Source of the DNA: Flavobacterium sp. DG2-3
GTDB taxonomy: Bacteria > Bacteroidota > Bacteroidia > Flavobacteriales > Flavobacteriaceae
Length of the DNA stretch: 64,000 nucleotides
Direction of reading: 5' to 3'
Assembly (NCBI RefSeq): GCF_030730925.1
Contig: NZ_JAVAMB010000018.1
Location: forward strand, 32,240 to 96,239
This document shows positions 44,257 to 55,326 of this stretch, one piece after another (position 1 is the stretch's first letter; the number at the start of each line of letters is the position of its first letter). The translations under genes and the position numbers were made by a program. The notes beneath the pieces are model-generated. The model saw only the letters and a list, made by a program, of their open reading frames with translations. It was not told the origin of the DNA and did no database searches.

Positions 44257-47200
44257 TTATTTTAGATAAAGCCATCCAGAGGTTTTTTTAGAACCGTCGC
44301 CTAAATCGAGAATATAGAAATAGGTGCCTTCAGGGAGTGTTTTGGCAGAGCCATCTGCTTTTCCGTCCCACGTATTGTCGTAACCTTTTTTATAGTAAAC
44401 CAAATTACCCCAGCGGTTGAATATTTCGAGCTGATTGTCTGGATAGCGTTCGATACAGTCAATGTAGAACGTATCGTTTTGTCCGTCATCGTTTGGCGAA
44501 AATTCATTGTAAATCTTAAAGCAGTCTGCTTTTACGCTGGCGCTGTCTTGATTGTTGCTAGAATTGGTATCGATCTGGTCTAGTTTGGTTAAAGTAGCGG
44601 TATTTACATAGTCGTTAAAATCTACCACTTTTACAATCAATGTTAGAGTTTGTGCAGAACCAGGATTAATAGAAGGTATGGACCAAATTCCTGTTGAAGC
44701 ATTGTAGCTTCCTGATGTAACGGTTGCGCCTACAAATGAATATCCTTTTGGAAGAACATCTTGAACTTCAACATTTGTCGCTGCGAGACTGCCTAAATTA
44801 TCTGCCGTAATGGTAAAAGTGACTTCGCTGTTCATTGGCACATCTGTTTTGTCAACAGTTTTATTGATGGCTACATCAGTTGATGGAATATTGATGAATT
44901 CTGAATCTTCATCGTCTTCACTCTGATCTCCTTTATCGTTATTTGGCGTTGAATCAGGATCAAACTGATTGCTCGCGGTAACTTGCGCGATGTTTACATA
45001 ATCGGTATGTTGCAGTCCGTGAGGATCTCCGACAACTGCTGAGTAGGTCAGGGTGATACCGCCAATAGGAACAGTTAAGCCAGTCCATTTGATGCTGCTC
45101 AGACTTAAAATACCGCCATTGCTGATGTTTGAAATGTTTTTGTAGCCAACAGGCATTACATCTTCAATACTTACACCAGTTGCTTCTGCAGGGCCTTCAT
45201 TGCCAATTTGAAGAGTGAAATTAACCGTTTCGCCAACATTCGCATTTTGATTATTAACTGTTTTGTTGAGGCTTAAATCGGCTACGTTAACATTTATAGT
45301 AAGACTGTCGTAATCATCTTCTGTAGTGACACCGTTATTTGGCGTCGAATCTGGATCGGGCAGGTTACTGGCGGTGATTTCTGTAATATTGGTGTATTCT
45401 CCGCTTTGACCAGAAGGCGGATTTACACGAACGTATACTTGCAGAGTCTGTGTAGCGCCAGCATTTACAATTCCCGTATTCCAGTTTCCGGTAACAAAGT
45501 TGTAAATACCGCTTGTAGCCGTATAGGTAAGATAGGTAAATCCTTTTGGAAGCAAGTCTTTTACCATAACACCGCTGGCATTTCCTGGCCCATCATTACT
45601 AACGGTTACTTCGAATATAATGTTGGCGCCAACATCAAAAGAAGTATTTCCGCTGAGCGTTCTTTTTTCGATAGACAAATCTGCCTGAACAATTACTGGT
45701 GTCACAGCAATACTGTCATAATCGTCTTCTGTCGATATACCATTTCCAGGTGTACTGTCTGGATCATGCTGATCAGATGTCATAATTTCTGCAATGTTTA
45801 AATATTCGTTTGCAGCACCTGTAGGCGTTTTTACAAATACATTTAACAATAATGTGTGACTGTTTCCAGGAAGAATAATTCCCGGAGTCCATTCGCCCGT
45901 AATTTGGTTATAACTTCCAGAAGTAGCATTATAGAATATATAATCATATCCTGGAGGCAGAACATCTTTGATTGTCACGCCTGTGGCAGCGCTCGGACCC
46001 GAATTTCGCACCGTAATGGAGAATGATATTGGAGCGCCTACATCTGGCGTCAATATATTATTAACGACTTCTTTTTCTAAAGAAAGATCGGCAACAGCCA
46101 CAACAGGAGTGAGCGTTTCAGAATCCATATCGTCTTCGCCTGCAACTCCGTTGTTTGGCGTACTATCTGGATCAGATTGGTCTGAAGAATATACTTCTGC
46201 TATATTTTGATAATTTCCTGCCGGATTTACAATTGCTGATACCAATAAGGTTTCCGAATCTCCGGCTAGAATAGTGCCGATATTCCATATTCCCGACGCA
46301 TTGGCGTAATTTCCAGCGGTTGAGCTGTAAACTAAATAGTCATAACCACTTGGCAATAAATCCAGTATTTGCACTCCTGTTGCATTTTGTGGGCCATCAT
46401 TTTTAACTGTAATTTCGAATGTCACTGTGGCGCCAAAAATCGGACTAAGATTACCGCCAACTAATTCTTTCGTTAGAGATAAATCGGCTTGAGAAGCAAC
46501 TGGAACTGTTCCCACAGCCGCGTAATCGTCCTCAGTTGTGACACCATTATTTGGAGTCGAATCAGGATCAGGAAGTGTACTTGCGGTTACTTCTGCAATA
46601 TTGAGATAATTTCCAGTTCCGTTTACAATAGCGGCCAACTGTAAGGTTTGTGAATCTCCGCTGATTAACGAACCAATTGTCCATTTACCGGTTGTACTGT
46701 TGTAAGTTCCTTTTGTAGCGGAGAAACTGCTAAAAGTGTAGCCATTTGGAAGAAGATCTGTAACTTCTACACCGGCAGTATTTTCTGGACCATCATTTTT
46801 AATGATAATTTCAAAAGTTACCGGGGTTCCAATTAAAGGCGTCGGATTATTGACTGTTTTAGTCAATGATAAATCAGCAGATTGAACTAAAGGATTAGTT
46901 GTTGCTGTATCGTAATCATTTTCACCACTAATTCCGTTACCTGTTGTAGAATTTGGATCTGGCAGGGCGCTAGAAGTTACTTCAGCAATATTTTCATAGT
47001 CGCCAGTTGGATTTACAACTGCTGTAATTTGCAATACGTGGTTGTCGCCATTAGCAAACGAACCGATATTCCAAATTCCTGTTGCTGGGTTGTAACTGCC
47101 TTTTGAAGTATTGTAGCTGCTAAAAGTATATCCAGAAGGCAGTAAGTCGGTTACGGTTACACCTGTTGTATTTTGAGGGCCGTAATTTTCAACTATAATT

Positions 47201-50200
47201 TCAAAAACAACAGTAGAACCGGTTAAAGGGGTTGGATTATTAACGGTTTTTGTTAAAGCCAAATCGGCAGATAATTGGTTTGGAACTGTAGTTGCTGATG
47301 CATAATCATTCTCTGTCGTAATTCCGTTATTTGGAGTAGAATTCGGGTCAGGAAGATCGGCTGCTGTAACTTCGGCAATATTCAAATAATCTCCAGAAGC
47401 GTTTACAATTGCTGAAATCTGTAAAGTTTCTGAATTTGCATTTAATAAATTGCCTATTGTCCATACTCCAGTTATAGGATCATAAGTTCCTTTTGAAGTG
47501 GTAAATGACGAAAAAGTATATCCAGACGGCAGTAAATCGGTTACCGCAAGTCCAGTATTATCATTTGGGCCATTATTTTTAACTACAATTTCAAAATTAA
47601 CAATCGACCCAACTAAAGGAGTTGCATTGTTTACTGTTTTAGTTAAAGAAAGATCTGAAGATTGTGCTGTTGGAGTGGTTGAAACCGATGCATAATCATT
47701 CTCTGTCGTAATTCCGTTATTTGGAGTAGAATTCGGGTCAGGAAGATTGCTGGCGGTCACTTCTGCCACATTCAGATAATCTCCAGTTGCGTTTACCGTT
47801 GCTAGAATTTGCAGTGTTTCTGATTTTCCATTTTCTAAATTCCCTACAGCCCAAATTCCTGTTGTCGGATTGTATGTTCCGGTTGAGATCGTAAAGTTGG
47901 AGTAGGTGTATCCAGAAGGCAGTAAGTCGGTTACGGTTACTCCAGCTGTATCTTGCGGGCCATTATTAGTTACCACAACTTCAAAAGTAACTACAGAACC
48001 CAAAATCGGTGTTGCATTATTAACGGTTTTGGTTAACGATAAATCGGCATATTGCAGTGTTGGCGTTGTTATAGCAGTAGCATAATCATCTTCTGTGGGA
48101 ACTCCGTTGTTTGGAGTAGAATTCGGGTCAGTAAGATCAGCGGCTGTTATTTCGGCAATATTCAAATAATCTCCTGTCGCGTTTACAGTTGCAGTAAGCT
48201 GTAAAGTTTCAGATTTTTGATTAACGATATTGGCCAGTGACCAAACTCCAGTTACAGGGTCGTAAGTTCCTGTTGAAATCGTAAAACTGTTGTAGGTATA
48301 TCCCGAAGGCAATAAATCTGTTAATTCAACATTTGTATTGTCTTGCGGCCCGTTATTGGTGATAACAATTTCAAAAGTTACCTGAGAACCTACAAACGGA
48401 GTTGGATTGTCTACTTTTTTAGTCAATGATAAATCGGATGAAAGCGGAACTGGCGTTACGGCTGCGGTAGCATAATCGTCTTCTGTTGTCACTCCGTTAT
48501 TTGGTGTAGAATTTGGGTCAGGAAGATCGGCTGCTGTTATTTCAGCTATATTTAAATAATCCCCTGTTGCGTTTACGGTTGCTATTATTTGAAGAGCTTC
48601 CGTTTTTCCATTAGGGATAATACCGATATTCCATACCCCAGTAACAGGATTATAAATTCCAGTTGAAGCATTATATTCGCTGTACGTATATCCTGAAGGC
48701 AATAAATCTGTTACCAGAACTCCAGGATTATTCTGAGGGCCATTGTTGGTTACGGCAATTTCAAAAGTAACTCTAGAACCAACTAATGGAGTTGTGTTAT
48801 TGACTGTTTTAGTTAATGATAAATCGGATGAAAGCGGAATAGGAGTGGTACTGGCCTCAGCATAATCATCTTCTGTCGTTACTCCGTTGTTTGGAGTCGA
48901 ATCAGGGTCTGGCGTGTCACTACTGGTTACTTCGGCAGTGTTTGTGTAATTTCCGGTGGCATTTACAGTTGCTATTAACTGTAAAGTTTCAGATTCTGTA
49001 TGACGCAAAATATCCAAAGACCATACTCCAGTTGTACTATCATAAGTACCGCTAGTTGCATTAAAACTGCTCAAAGTATATCCAGAAGGCAGTAAATCTG
49101 TTACGGTGACGTTTGCAGTATCTTGTGGGCCATCATTTGTAGCAATTATTTTAAAGACGACAGTAGAACCAACCAACGGCGTCGGATTATCAACCGTTTT
49201 TGTTACAGATAAATCGGCAGACGGCTGGGTTGGGGTAATTGTTGCGTTGTCCTCATCATCTTCGCTTTGATCTCCGTCATCATTATTTGGTGTCGAATCT
49301 GGATCGGGAAGATCACTTGCAGAAACTTGTGCAATGTTGAAATAATCGCCAGTCGGCAGAACTTTTACAATAAGAATAAGAGATGCAGAGGCTCCATTAT
49401 TCAGCGGACTTACTTTCCATATTCCTGTAGTATTGTCATAAATACCATCTGTTGAGCTGTAATTAATAAACTGATACCCTGAAGGCAGTAAGTCTGTAAT
49501 TTCTGCCAAGGAGACATTGTTTGGACCGTCGTTTCTAACAATCAGTTCAAAAGCAATTTCGCTTCCTATTACAGGTGAAGTATTGCCGCCCACTACACTT
49601 TTTGTTAAAGATAAATCGGCAGAAGGGCCAATAAAAGTAATCTGCGCATTCGATTCATCATCTTCGCTTTGGTCGCCGTCATCATTATTTGGTGTTGAAT
49701 CTGGATCTAATAAATCACTTGCGGTAACTTGAGCGGTATTGAGATAACTTCCTGTAGGGTTTACAGTGGCTTTAAAAGTAAGATTTAAGTTTGCTCCATT
49801 AGCCAAAGAAAGGTTTTTCCAGTCTACTGCGGCATTTGCGACTTGATACGTTCCTCCGTTTGAAACGGAACCAGGCAGCAGCGTATAACCTACAGGAATT
49901 ATATCTTGAACTGCTACTCCAGTTGCATTTCCAGGGCCATTATTGCGTAAATTAAGTGTAAAATCGACTACATCACCAGCTTTTGCAGACAATGGTAAAA
50001 CTGATTTTGTAAGTTCTAAATCGGCAAGTTTCAGATTGACCGTTGCGCTGCTCATATCATCTTCAGGAAGCCCATTTCCAGGTGTACTGTCAGGGTCAAT
50101 TTGGTTGGCTGTTCTGATTTCAGAAGTATTGACATAATTGGCAGCTGTAGATACATTTACTTTAGCCGTAATCTGAAGTGCTATCGAGTTTCCGTTATTT

Positions 50201-53200
50201 AAATTTCCTATTGTCCATACGCCCGTTGTTCGATTGTATTTGCCTCCGCCATTGTCGCTGACATACGTATAGCCAGAAGGCAATTGTTCTGAAACTGTAA
50301 TTCCTGAAGCATTATTTGGTCCGCTGTTTGTCACTCGAATTGTGAAGATTACATTATCGCCAATACTTACTGTAGATGGAGATACGGTTTTTTGAAGCGA
50401 TAAATCGGCTACATCTAATATAACTGTTGCATCGTCCTGATCGTCTTCAGTTGCAATTTGATTATTGGGAGTACTATCCGGATCATATTGATCTGAAGCA
50501 ATAACTTCGGCTACATTGGTATAAGAACCTGTTGATCGAATCGTAGCCTTATAAGTGAGATTTCTTGTTCCGCCGTTTGGAACTGTAAGATTGCTCCAAG
50601 TTATTGTATTGTCTCCAGCATTATACTGTCCAGCAAAATTGGCAGATCCTGGTACAATGGTATAACCGGTCGGAATATAATCTCGAACTGCAACACCCGT
50701 AGCATTTACGGTTCCTCCCAATGAATTGTTATTGTAAACCTGAAGGCTAAATGTCACAACATCCCCGGCGCTTCCCGTAACTGGTGTAACGGATTTAGTT
50801 AATTCTAAATCGGCAACAGACAATATAACAAGGGTCATAGTATCTGATGAGACAGCACAATTACCATTTGTTACAGTCCATTCTAAAACATAGGTTCCTG
50901 AAACAGTTCCTGCAATAGCTGTAGTTGGTGAAGTATTGTCAGCAAATCCCACAGTACTAGGCCCAGAAATTTGTGTCCAAGTTCCCGTACCCACACTTGG
51001 TGTTACGGCATTCATATTAACTGCTGTAAATTGAGGTACAACTTGATTTGGTCCTGCATTTGCAGTAGATGGAGGAGCATATATGGTAACTAAAACAGAG
51101 TCTTCAGATATACAGCTATTTGTACTGGTAACTGTCCAGAGAAATTCATACGTTCCCGGAATAAGGCCAAGCATAGGGGAATTTTCTTCATCTGGAGACC
51201 CGATGATAGCGGTATTGGGACCTGAAACCTGCGTCCATGCGCCATTTCCTGAAGTTACGATTTCAGCAGCCATAGTGGTAGTAGTCACATTACATAATTC
51301 CTGATCAGGCCCTGCATTTGCAATTGATGGCGGGATATCGGTAAATGTTATAGAAACTGTATCAGATGATGGCTGGCATAATGATGGACTGGTAAAAGGT
51401 CCATTGGTCACAGTCCATGTTAATACATAAGTGCCTAAAACATCTACATTTGACAAAGTAGTTACAGGACTATTTGGATTGTCGATTACAGCATTGGCTC
51501 CAGAAGGTTGTGAAGCGAATGTCCAAGTTCCGATACCAACTGTAGGAGGAACCGCAGCAGTTTTGTATGTCGTCTGACAAGCTACAGCATCGTCGGGACC
51601 TGCGTCGGCCGTGCTTGGCGGAGCATTCATTTCTATTCTGACAATATCAGAAAGGGAACGGCAATTATTGCTTTCAAATACCCATTCTAAAATATAAAGA
51701 CCAGGAACAGTCAGGTTTGTAACCGTTGTTAGCGGGGCAGATGGAGTAGTAATTACGGCTACGCTTCCAGGAGGCTGATAAACAAATCGCCATTCAAATA
51801 AAGTCACGTCTGGATTAGGCACATTTCCGCTCATTGTAGCAGTGCCGCCTACATCATTAATACATAAAGTTTGATCTGGTCCTGCGTTTGGATCAAGGCT
51901 TGGGCCATCAAAAATGGTAACATTTACAGAATCTGCAGACCCTGGACAATTGCTTCCATCTGGAAAAGTTGTTGTAGTTGTAGTATAAGTAAAAACATAA
52001 TCATTGCCCGGAACAACAGTTGCATTGGCAATATAACTGTTAGAAGGAGACTGTGTAATGAGAACATCGCCAGTATTTCCAGTTGTACTTGTAAGGGTCC
52101 ATGTTCCTGTAGAATTTTCATTGGCAACAAGTTGAATACTAGTTACATCACAATAAGATTGGTCAGCTCCTGCATTGGCTGTAGGGGTTACAACAACAGT
52201 TACGTCGTCAAAACTGCCATCGCATAAAAAGATACTTTTGGCTGTGATGGTCCATCTAAAGGTGTAAGTTCCAGCAACCAATCCGTTAATCACGGTATTT
52301 GGATTTGAAGGATCAACAATAGTCGGCTGATTTGGCGCACCGGTAAGTACAGACCATTGTCCTAATTCGAAGAAACTATCGTAAGAGTTTCCAGCCATTG
52401 TAACGCTGGTACTATTACATACGTTTTGGTCGGGTCCTGCTACTGCTGGTTTCGGCGGAATTCCGACTGTAAGTTCAATATCATCAAATGCCTGACCGCA
52501 GACGTTAGCATCTACTGTCCATCTAAAAATGTAATAACCGCTATAACTAAAGGTAAATACCGCATTAGGATCATGTATATCGCTAATGGTATATTGTCCT
52601 ACTCCAGAAATTCTTGTCCACGTGCCAATACCACCACCGCTGCTTGTGGCTGCCATATTAATGGTATCACCGCAAGTTTCTTGATCTGGACCTGCATCGG
52701 CAGTAGGAGGAGTATCTGCAATAGTTACCGAAACACTGCTTGAACTTGCTAAACAGTTTCGTATTAAAGGGTTTAAAGTCCAAGTAAATACATAAGTACC
52801 GTTTCCAGGAACAGTAACCAAAGTATTGGGATCAGTATTGTCTGTGATAATAACTCCAGCAGAAGGTGTTACCGTCCATTCTCCAGTTTCTAACAAAGTT
52901 GGTGTGTTTCCAGCCAAGTTAAATGAATTTACACCAGAAGAATAACAAGTATCTGGTCCTGCATCTGCGTTGGATGGTGCAGTGCTTGTATTGGTAAGAA
53001 CGGTTACAGTATCTGAAACCGAAAGGCTACAGGAAGGTCCTGGATGAAGATACGAGATGGTCCATTGCAATTCATAAGATGATGCTCCTGTACTGAAACC
53101 GGTGGCAACCGCATTTGGATCATGAATATCAGAAAAAGTAATGGTATTTGGCCCCGAAATTTGGCTCCATTCTCCTTGTTCACCGCTTTGCGGAGGAGTG

Positions 53201-55065
53201 GCGGAAAGCGGTACCTGCGAGTTTATACAAACAACCTGATCTGTACCAGCATCTGTTGGACTTAATGAGGTTTCCGATACATAAACGGTAACTGTCGAAA
53301 CAGAAAAACCGCATGTCGCTCCGCCACCTTTTGTTATATATTGAAAAACATAGGTTCCAGGAATAAGGCCGGAAACAGGTGTGTCTATAGCAAAATTATC
53401 TGCAATAACTGCCTGATTTGGACCAGAAAGCTGACTCCAAAAGTGCATTCCTTCTTCAGTGCTGACTCCAGAAAGTATAGTAGTCGTATCTCCGCAAGGA
53501 AGACTTACATCTGTACCCGCATTAGATGGCGTCGGATCTCCTGAAACTAAAATATTTAAGGTATCAAATCCGTAATCGCAACCTACGTTTAATGAGCCAT
53601 TTTCACTTCTTATAAATTCTACTGTATAATCTCCAGAAGCAGTTAGCGTAAGTGTAACCGAATTTCCTATGGTTTGCAAAGCAGTTGGAAAAGGCCCAAG
53701 AGGAGAACTATCTGGCCCGCTCACAATTCTATATTGATTGATCCCAGCACCCGTTACCGTAAGCGGAATAGTAAAAACAGTCGCGTTACAGCTTCCTACG
53801 ATATCATCGCCATTATTGGCGCTAATGGTTCGCGTAGGACCATTATATTGTATAATGTAATCTTTGCTAAAAATACATCCTGTATTACTATTGGTTAAAG
53901 TATAGCGAAATCTGTAAGGAGCTCCAGTACTGGAAATATTGGTTATCAAGGTAGTAGGGTTAGTAGGAGAAACAATCACAGCTCCAGCACCTCCAGAAAC
54001 TTGAGTCCATTGAACGGTTTCTCCAGCGTATAATGGCGTTTGCGCTACAAGAGTTGCTTGTGTAATAGTATTGTCGCAAAAATTGATCACTTCATCACCG
54101 CCTGGAAGTGTTGTTACATCTTGGGTTGCCGCGGGAACTATTATATTTACAGTATCATTGCCAGCAGCACATGGTCCAGTAACGGTCCATCTAAAAGTAT
54201 AAGTACCTTGCGTAAGATTAGAAACTTGCGTGTTATTAGAATTAGAATTGCTAATTGTCGGAGTGCTTGGCCCGCTTACAAATGTCCATTGGCCCGATTG
54301 TCCGTTTAAGCCACAGCCTCCATAAGTTGCAGTAAGGTTAGCAGTTTGAGTTGTAGTATAACAATTGCTCAATGTTTGATCAGGACCTGCATTTACGGGT
54401 TTAACACCTCCATAATTGGTAACCGTAATTTGAGATGTTGTTCTGCAGCGCTGTCCTGGTGCAAATTCTGGGCCTTCAATAACCCATTGAAGTGTAGACA
54501 CGCCGCATCTTACTGCTGGAAGTGTGATGGTTGAGGTTGGCAAATTTGGAAAATTGATCACAACTCCCGCGTCATTAGCGCCTACAATCTCCCAATGTGC
54601 CGTTTCTCCAGTATTTTGAGGCGCATTTGCAGATATGGTTAAAGTCCCCGAACTGTTTGGGCAGCTGGCAATATTTACTCCAGCATTAGCCATAGTTATA
54701 GGCTTTACATTTACCACTTTATCCTGATACGATACAATGCCATCTCCACAAGTCGCGCTGTATCTAAAAATATAAGTATTTCCGCCGGTGTAACCTGATA
54801 CGGTTGTAGAAGGACTATTTGGTGAGTTGATAACCACCGCCGGTCCAGAAATCTGTGTCCATAAAACCGTTCCAATTATCGGAGAAGGTGTGTTTCCTGT
54901 TAAAACCAAAGCATCTGTTTCGCAAAGGGTTACATTCAGAACTCCAGCATTTACTGTACAGTTTTGTGCATTTGCTTGAAAAGCAGCAAGAAAAATGAAT
55001 AATGCAGTAAAAGCCAGTTTTTTAGATAAAGTATAAATTCTCCAGGAAAAGTAAAAATGTGCCAT
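44257..55065 (-). CDS. Giant repetitive adhesin with 15 PKD-like repeats, 16 DUF11 repeats and a type B T9SS sorting domain
   Basis: From the ATG at 55065 the protein has 3602 residues; a GTG at 55092 would add nine. A signal peptide ends near FLAAFQANAQ. Fifteen beta-sandwich repeats of about 92 residues follow (about 35-1410), each starting like NAGPDQTLCI and ending in WTVT-like strands. Then come 16 DUF11 repeats of about 131 residues (about 1416-3510), each beginning ADLSLTKTV and most ending with DPDSTPNNG and an EDD acidic patch. The C-terminal 90 residues are the gliding-motility/T9SS type B sorting domain (NEFSPNDDGQNDTFYIDCIE, NRWGNLVYYKKGYDNTWDG). It would be exported by the type IX system and displayed on the surface. 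The acidic linkers may bind calcium (inference). PorP/SprF and OmpA genes follow. Confidence 0.93.
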   Translation of the reverse strand: MAHFYFSWRIYTLSKKLAFTALFIFLAAFQANAQNCTVNAGVLNVTLCETDALVLTGNTPSPIIGTVLWTQISGPAVVINSPNSPSTTVSGYTGGNTYIFRYSATCGDGIVSYQDKVVNVKPITMANAGVNIASCPNSSGTLTISANAPQNTGETAHWEIVGANDAGVVINFPNLPTSTITLPAVRCGVSTLQWVIEGPEFAPGQRCRTTSQITVTNYGGVKPVNAGPDQTLSNCYTTTQTANLTATYGGCGLNGQSGQWTFVSGPSTPTISNSNSNNTQVSNLTQGTYTFRWTVTGPCAAGNDTVNIIVPAATQDVTTLPGGDEVINFCDNTITQATLVAQTPLYAGETVQWTQVSGGAGAVIVSPTNPTTLITNISSTGAPYRFRYTLTNSNTGCIFSKDYIIQYNGPTRTISANNGDDIVGSCNATVFTIPLTVTGAGINQYRIVSGPDSSPLGPFPTALQTIGNSVTLTLTASGDYTVEFIRSENGSLNVGCDYGFDTLNILVSGDPTPSNAGTDVSLPCGDTTTILSGVSTEEGMHFWSQLSGPNQAVIADNFAIDTPVSGLIPGTYVFQYITKGGGATCGFSVSTVTVYVSETSLSPTDAGTDQVVCINSQVPLSATPPQSGEQGEWSQISGPNTITFSDIHDPNAVATGFSTGASSYELQWTISYLHPGPSCSLSVSDTVTVLTNTSTAPSNADAGPDTCYSSGVNSFNLAGNTPTLLETGEWTVTPSAGVIITDNTDPNTLVTVPGNGTYVFTWTLNPLIRNCLASSSSVSVTIADTPPTADAGPDQETCGDTINMAATSSGGGIGTWTRISGVGQYTISDIHDPNAVFTFSYSGYYIFRWTVDANVCGQAFDDIELTVGIPPKPAVAGPDQNVCNSTSVTMAGNSYDSFFELGQWSVLTGAPNQPTIVDPSNPNTVINGLVAGTYTFRWTITAKSIFLCDGSFDDVTVVVTPTANAGADQSYCDVTSIQLVANENSTGTWTLTSTTGNTGDVLITQSPSNSYIANATVVPGNDYVFTYTTTTTTFPDGSNCPGSADSVNVTIFDGPSLDPNAGPDQTLCINDVGGTATMSGNVPNPDVTLFEWRFVYQPPGSVAVITTPSAPLTTVTNLTVPGLYILEWVFESNNCRSLSDIVRIEMNAPPSTADAGPDDAVACQTTYKTAAVPPTVGIGTWTFASQPSGANAVIDNPNSPVTTLSNVDVLGTYVLTWTVTNGPFTSPSLCQPSSDTVSITFTDIPPSIANAGPDQELCNVTTTTMAAEIVTSGNGAWTQVSGPNTAIIGSPDEENSPMLGLIPGTYEFLWTVTSTNSCISEDSVLVTIYAPPSTANAGPNQVVPQFTAVNMNAVTPSVGTGTWTQISGPSTVGFADNTSPTTAIAGTVSGTYVLEWTVTNGNCAVSSDTMTLVILSVADLELTKSVTPVTGSAGDVVTFSLQVYNNNSLGGTVNATGVAVRDYIPTGYTIVPGSANFAGQYNAGDNTITWSNLTVPNGGTRNLTYKATIRSTGSYTNVAEVIASDQYDPDSTPNNQIATEDDQDDATVILDVADLSLQKTVSPSTVSIGDNVIFTIRVTNSGPNNASGITVSEQLPSGYTYVSDNGGGKYNRTTGVWTIGNLNNGNSIALQITAKVNVSTAANYVNTSEIRTANQIDPDSTPGNGLPEDDMSSATVNLKLADLELTKSVLPLSAKAGDVVDFTLNLRNNGPGNATGVAVQDIIPVGYTLLPGSVSNGGTYQVANAAVDWKNLSLANGANLNLTFKATVNPTGSYLNTAQVTASDLLDPDSTPNNDDGDQSEDDESNAQITFIGPSADLSLTKSVVGGNTSPVIGSEIAFELIVRNDGPNNVSLAEITDLLPSGYQFINYSSTDGIYDNTTGIWKVSPLNNGASASLILIVKVLPTGDYFNIAQVSASDLPDPDSTPNNDDGDQSEDDEDNATITPTQPSADLSVTKTVDNPTPLVGSTVVFKIIATNDGPQDTANVTVTDLLPSGYTLSSFNATSGTYDSTTGVWSLDILRHTESETLQLIATVNATGNYTNTAEVTSSDTPDPDSTPNNGVTTEDDYAEASTTPIPLSSDLSLTKTVNNTTPLVGSRVTFEIAVTNNGPQNNPGVLVTDLLPSGYTYSEYNASTGIYNPVTGVWNIGIIPNGKTEALQIIATVNATGDYLNIAEITAADLPDPNSTPNNGVTTEDDYATAAVTPVPLSSDLSLTKKVDNPTPFVGSQVTFEIVITNNGPQDNTNVELTDLLPSGYTYNSFTISTGTYDPVTGVWSLANIVNQKSETLQLTATVNATGDYLNIAEITAADLTDPNSTPNNGVPTEDDYATAITTPTLQYADLSLTKTVNNATPILGSVVTFEVVVTNNGPQDTAGVTVTDLLPSGYTYSNFTISTGTYNPTTGIWAVGNLENGKSETLQILATVNATGDYLNVAEVTASNLPDPNSTPNNGITTENDYASVSTTPTAQSSDLSLTKTVNNATPLVGSIVNFEIVVKNNGPNDNTGLAVTDLLPSGYTFSSFTTSKGTYDPITGVWTIGNLLNANSETLQISAIVNASGDYLNIAEVTAADLPDPNSTPNNGITTENDYASATTVPNQLSADLALTKTVNNPTPLTGSTVVFEIIVENYGPQNTTGVTVTDLLPSGYTFSSYNTSKGSYNPATGIWNIGSFANGDNHVLQITAVVNPTGDYENIAEVTSSALPDPNSTTGNGISGENDYDTATTNPLVQSADLSLTKTVNNPTPLIGTPVTFEIIIKNDGPENTAGVEVTDLLPNGYTFSSFSATKGTYNSTTGKWTIGSLISGDSQTLQLAAIVNGTGNYLNIAEVTASTLPDPDSTPNNGVTTEDDYAAVGTVPVASQADLSLTKELVGGNLSPIFGATVTFEITVKNDGPQNATGVQILDLLPSGYDYLVYSSTAGNYANASGIWNIGTILAGDSETLLVSAIVNPAGNYQNIAEVYSSDQSDPDSTPNNGVAGEDDMDSETLTPVVAVADLSLEKEVVNNILTPDVGAPISFSITVRNSGPSAATGVTIKDVLPPGYDYIFYNATSGSYNQITGEWTPGIILPGNSHTLLLNVFVKTPTGAANEYLNIAEIMTSDQHDPDSTPGNGISTEDDYDSIAVTPVIVQADLSIEKRTLSGNTSFDVGANIIFEVTVSNDGPGNASGVMVKDLLPKGFTYLTYTATSGIYNFVTGNWNTGIVNAGATQTLQVYVRVNPPSGQSGEYTNITEITASNLPDPDSTPNNGVTTEDDYDSLTINVNVADLSLNKTVNNQNANVGETVNFTLQIGNEGPAEATGVSIEDVMPVGYKNISNISNGGILSLSSIKWTGLTVPIGGITLTYSAVVGDPHGLQHTDYVNIAQVTASNQFDPDSTPNNDKGDQSEDDEDSEFINIPSTDVAINKTVDKTDVPMNSEVTFTITADNLGSLAATNVEVQDVLPKGYSFVGATVTSGSYNASTGIWSIPSINPGSAQTLTLIVKVVDFNDYVNTATLTKLDQIDTNSSNNQDSASVKADCFKIYNEFSPNDDGQNDTFYIDCIERYPDNQLEIFNRWGNLVYYKKGYDNTWDGKADGSAKTLPEGTYFYILDLGDGSKKTSGWLYLK
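44900..50830. repeat. Tandem DNA repeats encoding the DUF11 domains
   Basis: The coding strand carries 16 tandem units of about 390 bases. The middle units (about 46.4-49.2 kb) are closest to each other. The segment GATAAATCGGATGAAAGCGG occurs at 48431 and again at 48821, exactly 390 bases apart, and CCGTTATTTGGAGTAGAATT recurs at the unit boundaries. This arrangement is prone to recombination that changes repeat number. Confidence 0.85.
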
Positions 55066-55279
55066 AAGCAATTGGGAATAAAGAGGCGGCACAGGAAATT
55101 TAAAACCACCTTAAATTAATAAATTGTTTTAAGCATTTTGCAATTAAGGTTTTAGTGTAATTTGGGGATACTCAAATTTAAAGAAAGATGGCTATGGAAT
55201 ATTTTTTTCGATGTTGCATATTATAAAATGAAACAAAAAAGACGTATGTGCAACATTCGAAAAGAGATTTTTAAAACAA

Positions 55280-55313
55280 AAAAGCTCTAAATTTTTGATT
55301 TAGAGCTTTTTTA
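55280..55313. terminator. Terminator after the BamA-like gene
   Basis: The hairpin AAAGCTCTAAAT / ATTTAGAGCTTT with flanking A and T tracts lies 14 bases after the BamA-like stop codon on the minus strand. The same stem is found at 13578-13608. Confidence 0.85.
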
Positions 55314-55326
55314 TGCTTTCTGAAAT

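Noticed and set aside
44900..50830. CRISPR-like array from the regularly spaced repeats
   Set aside because: The repeats are 390-base coding units in one open frame, with no short repeat-spacer pattern and no cas genes.
45406..54534. Many plus-strand ORFs of 60-130 codons opposite the adhesin gene
   Set aside because: They recur with the repeat period and are shadows of the minus-strand coding frame.
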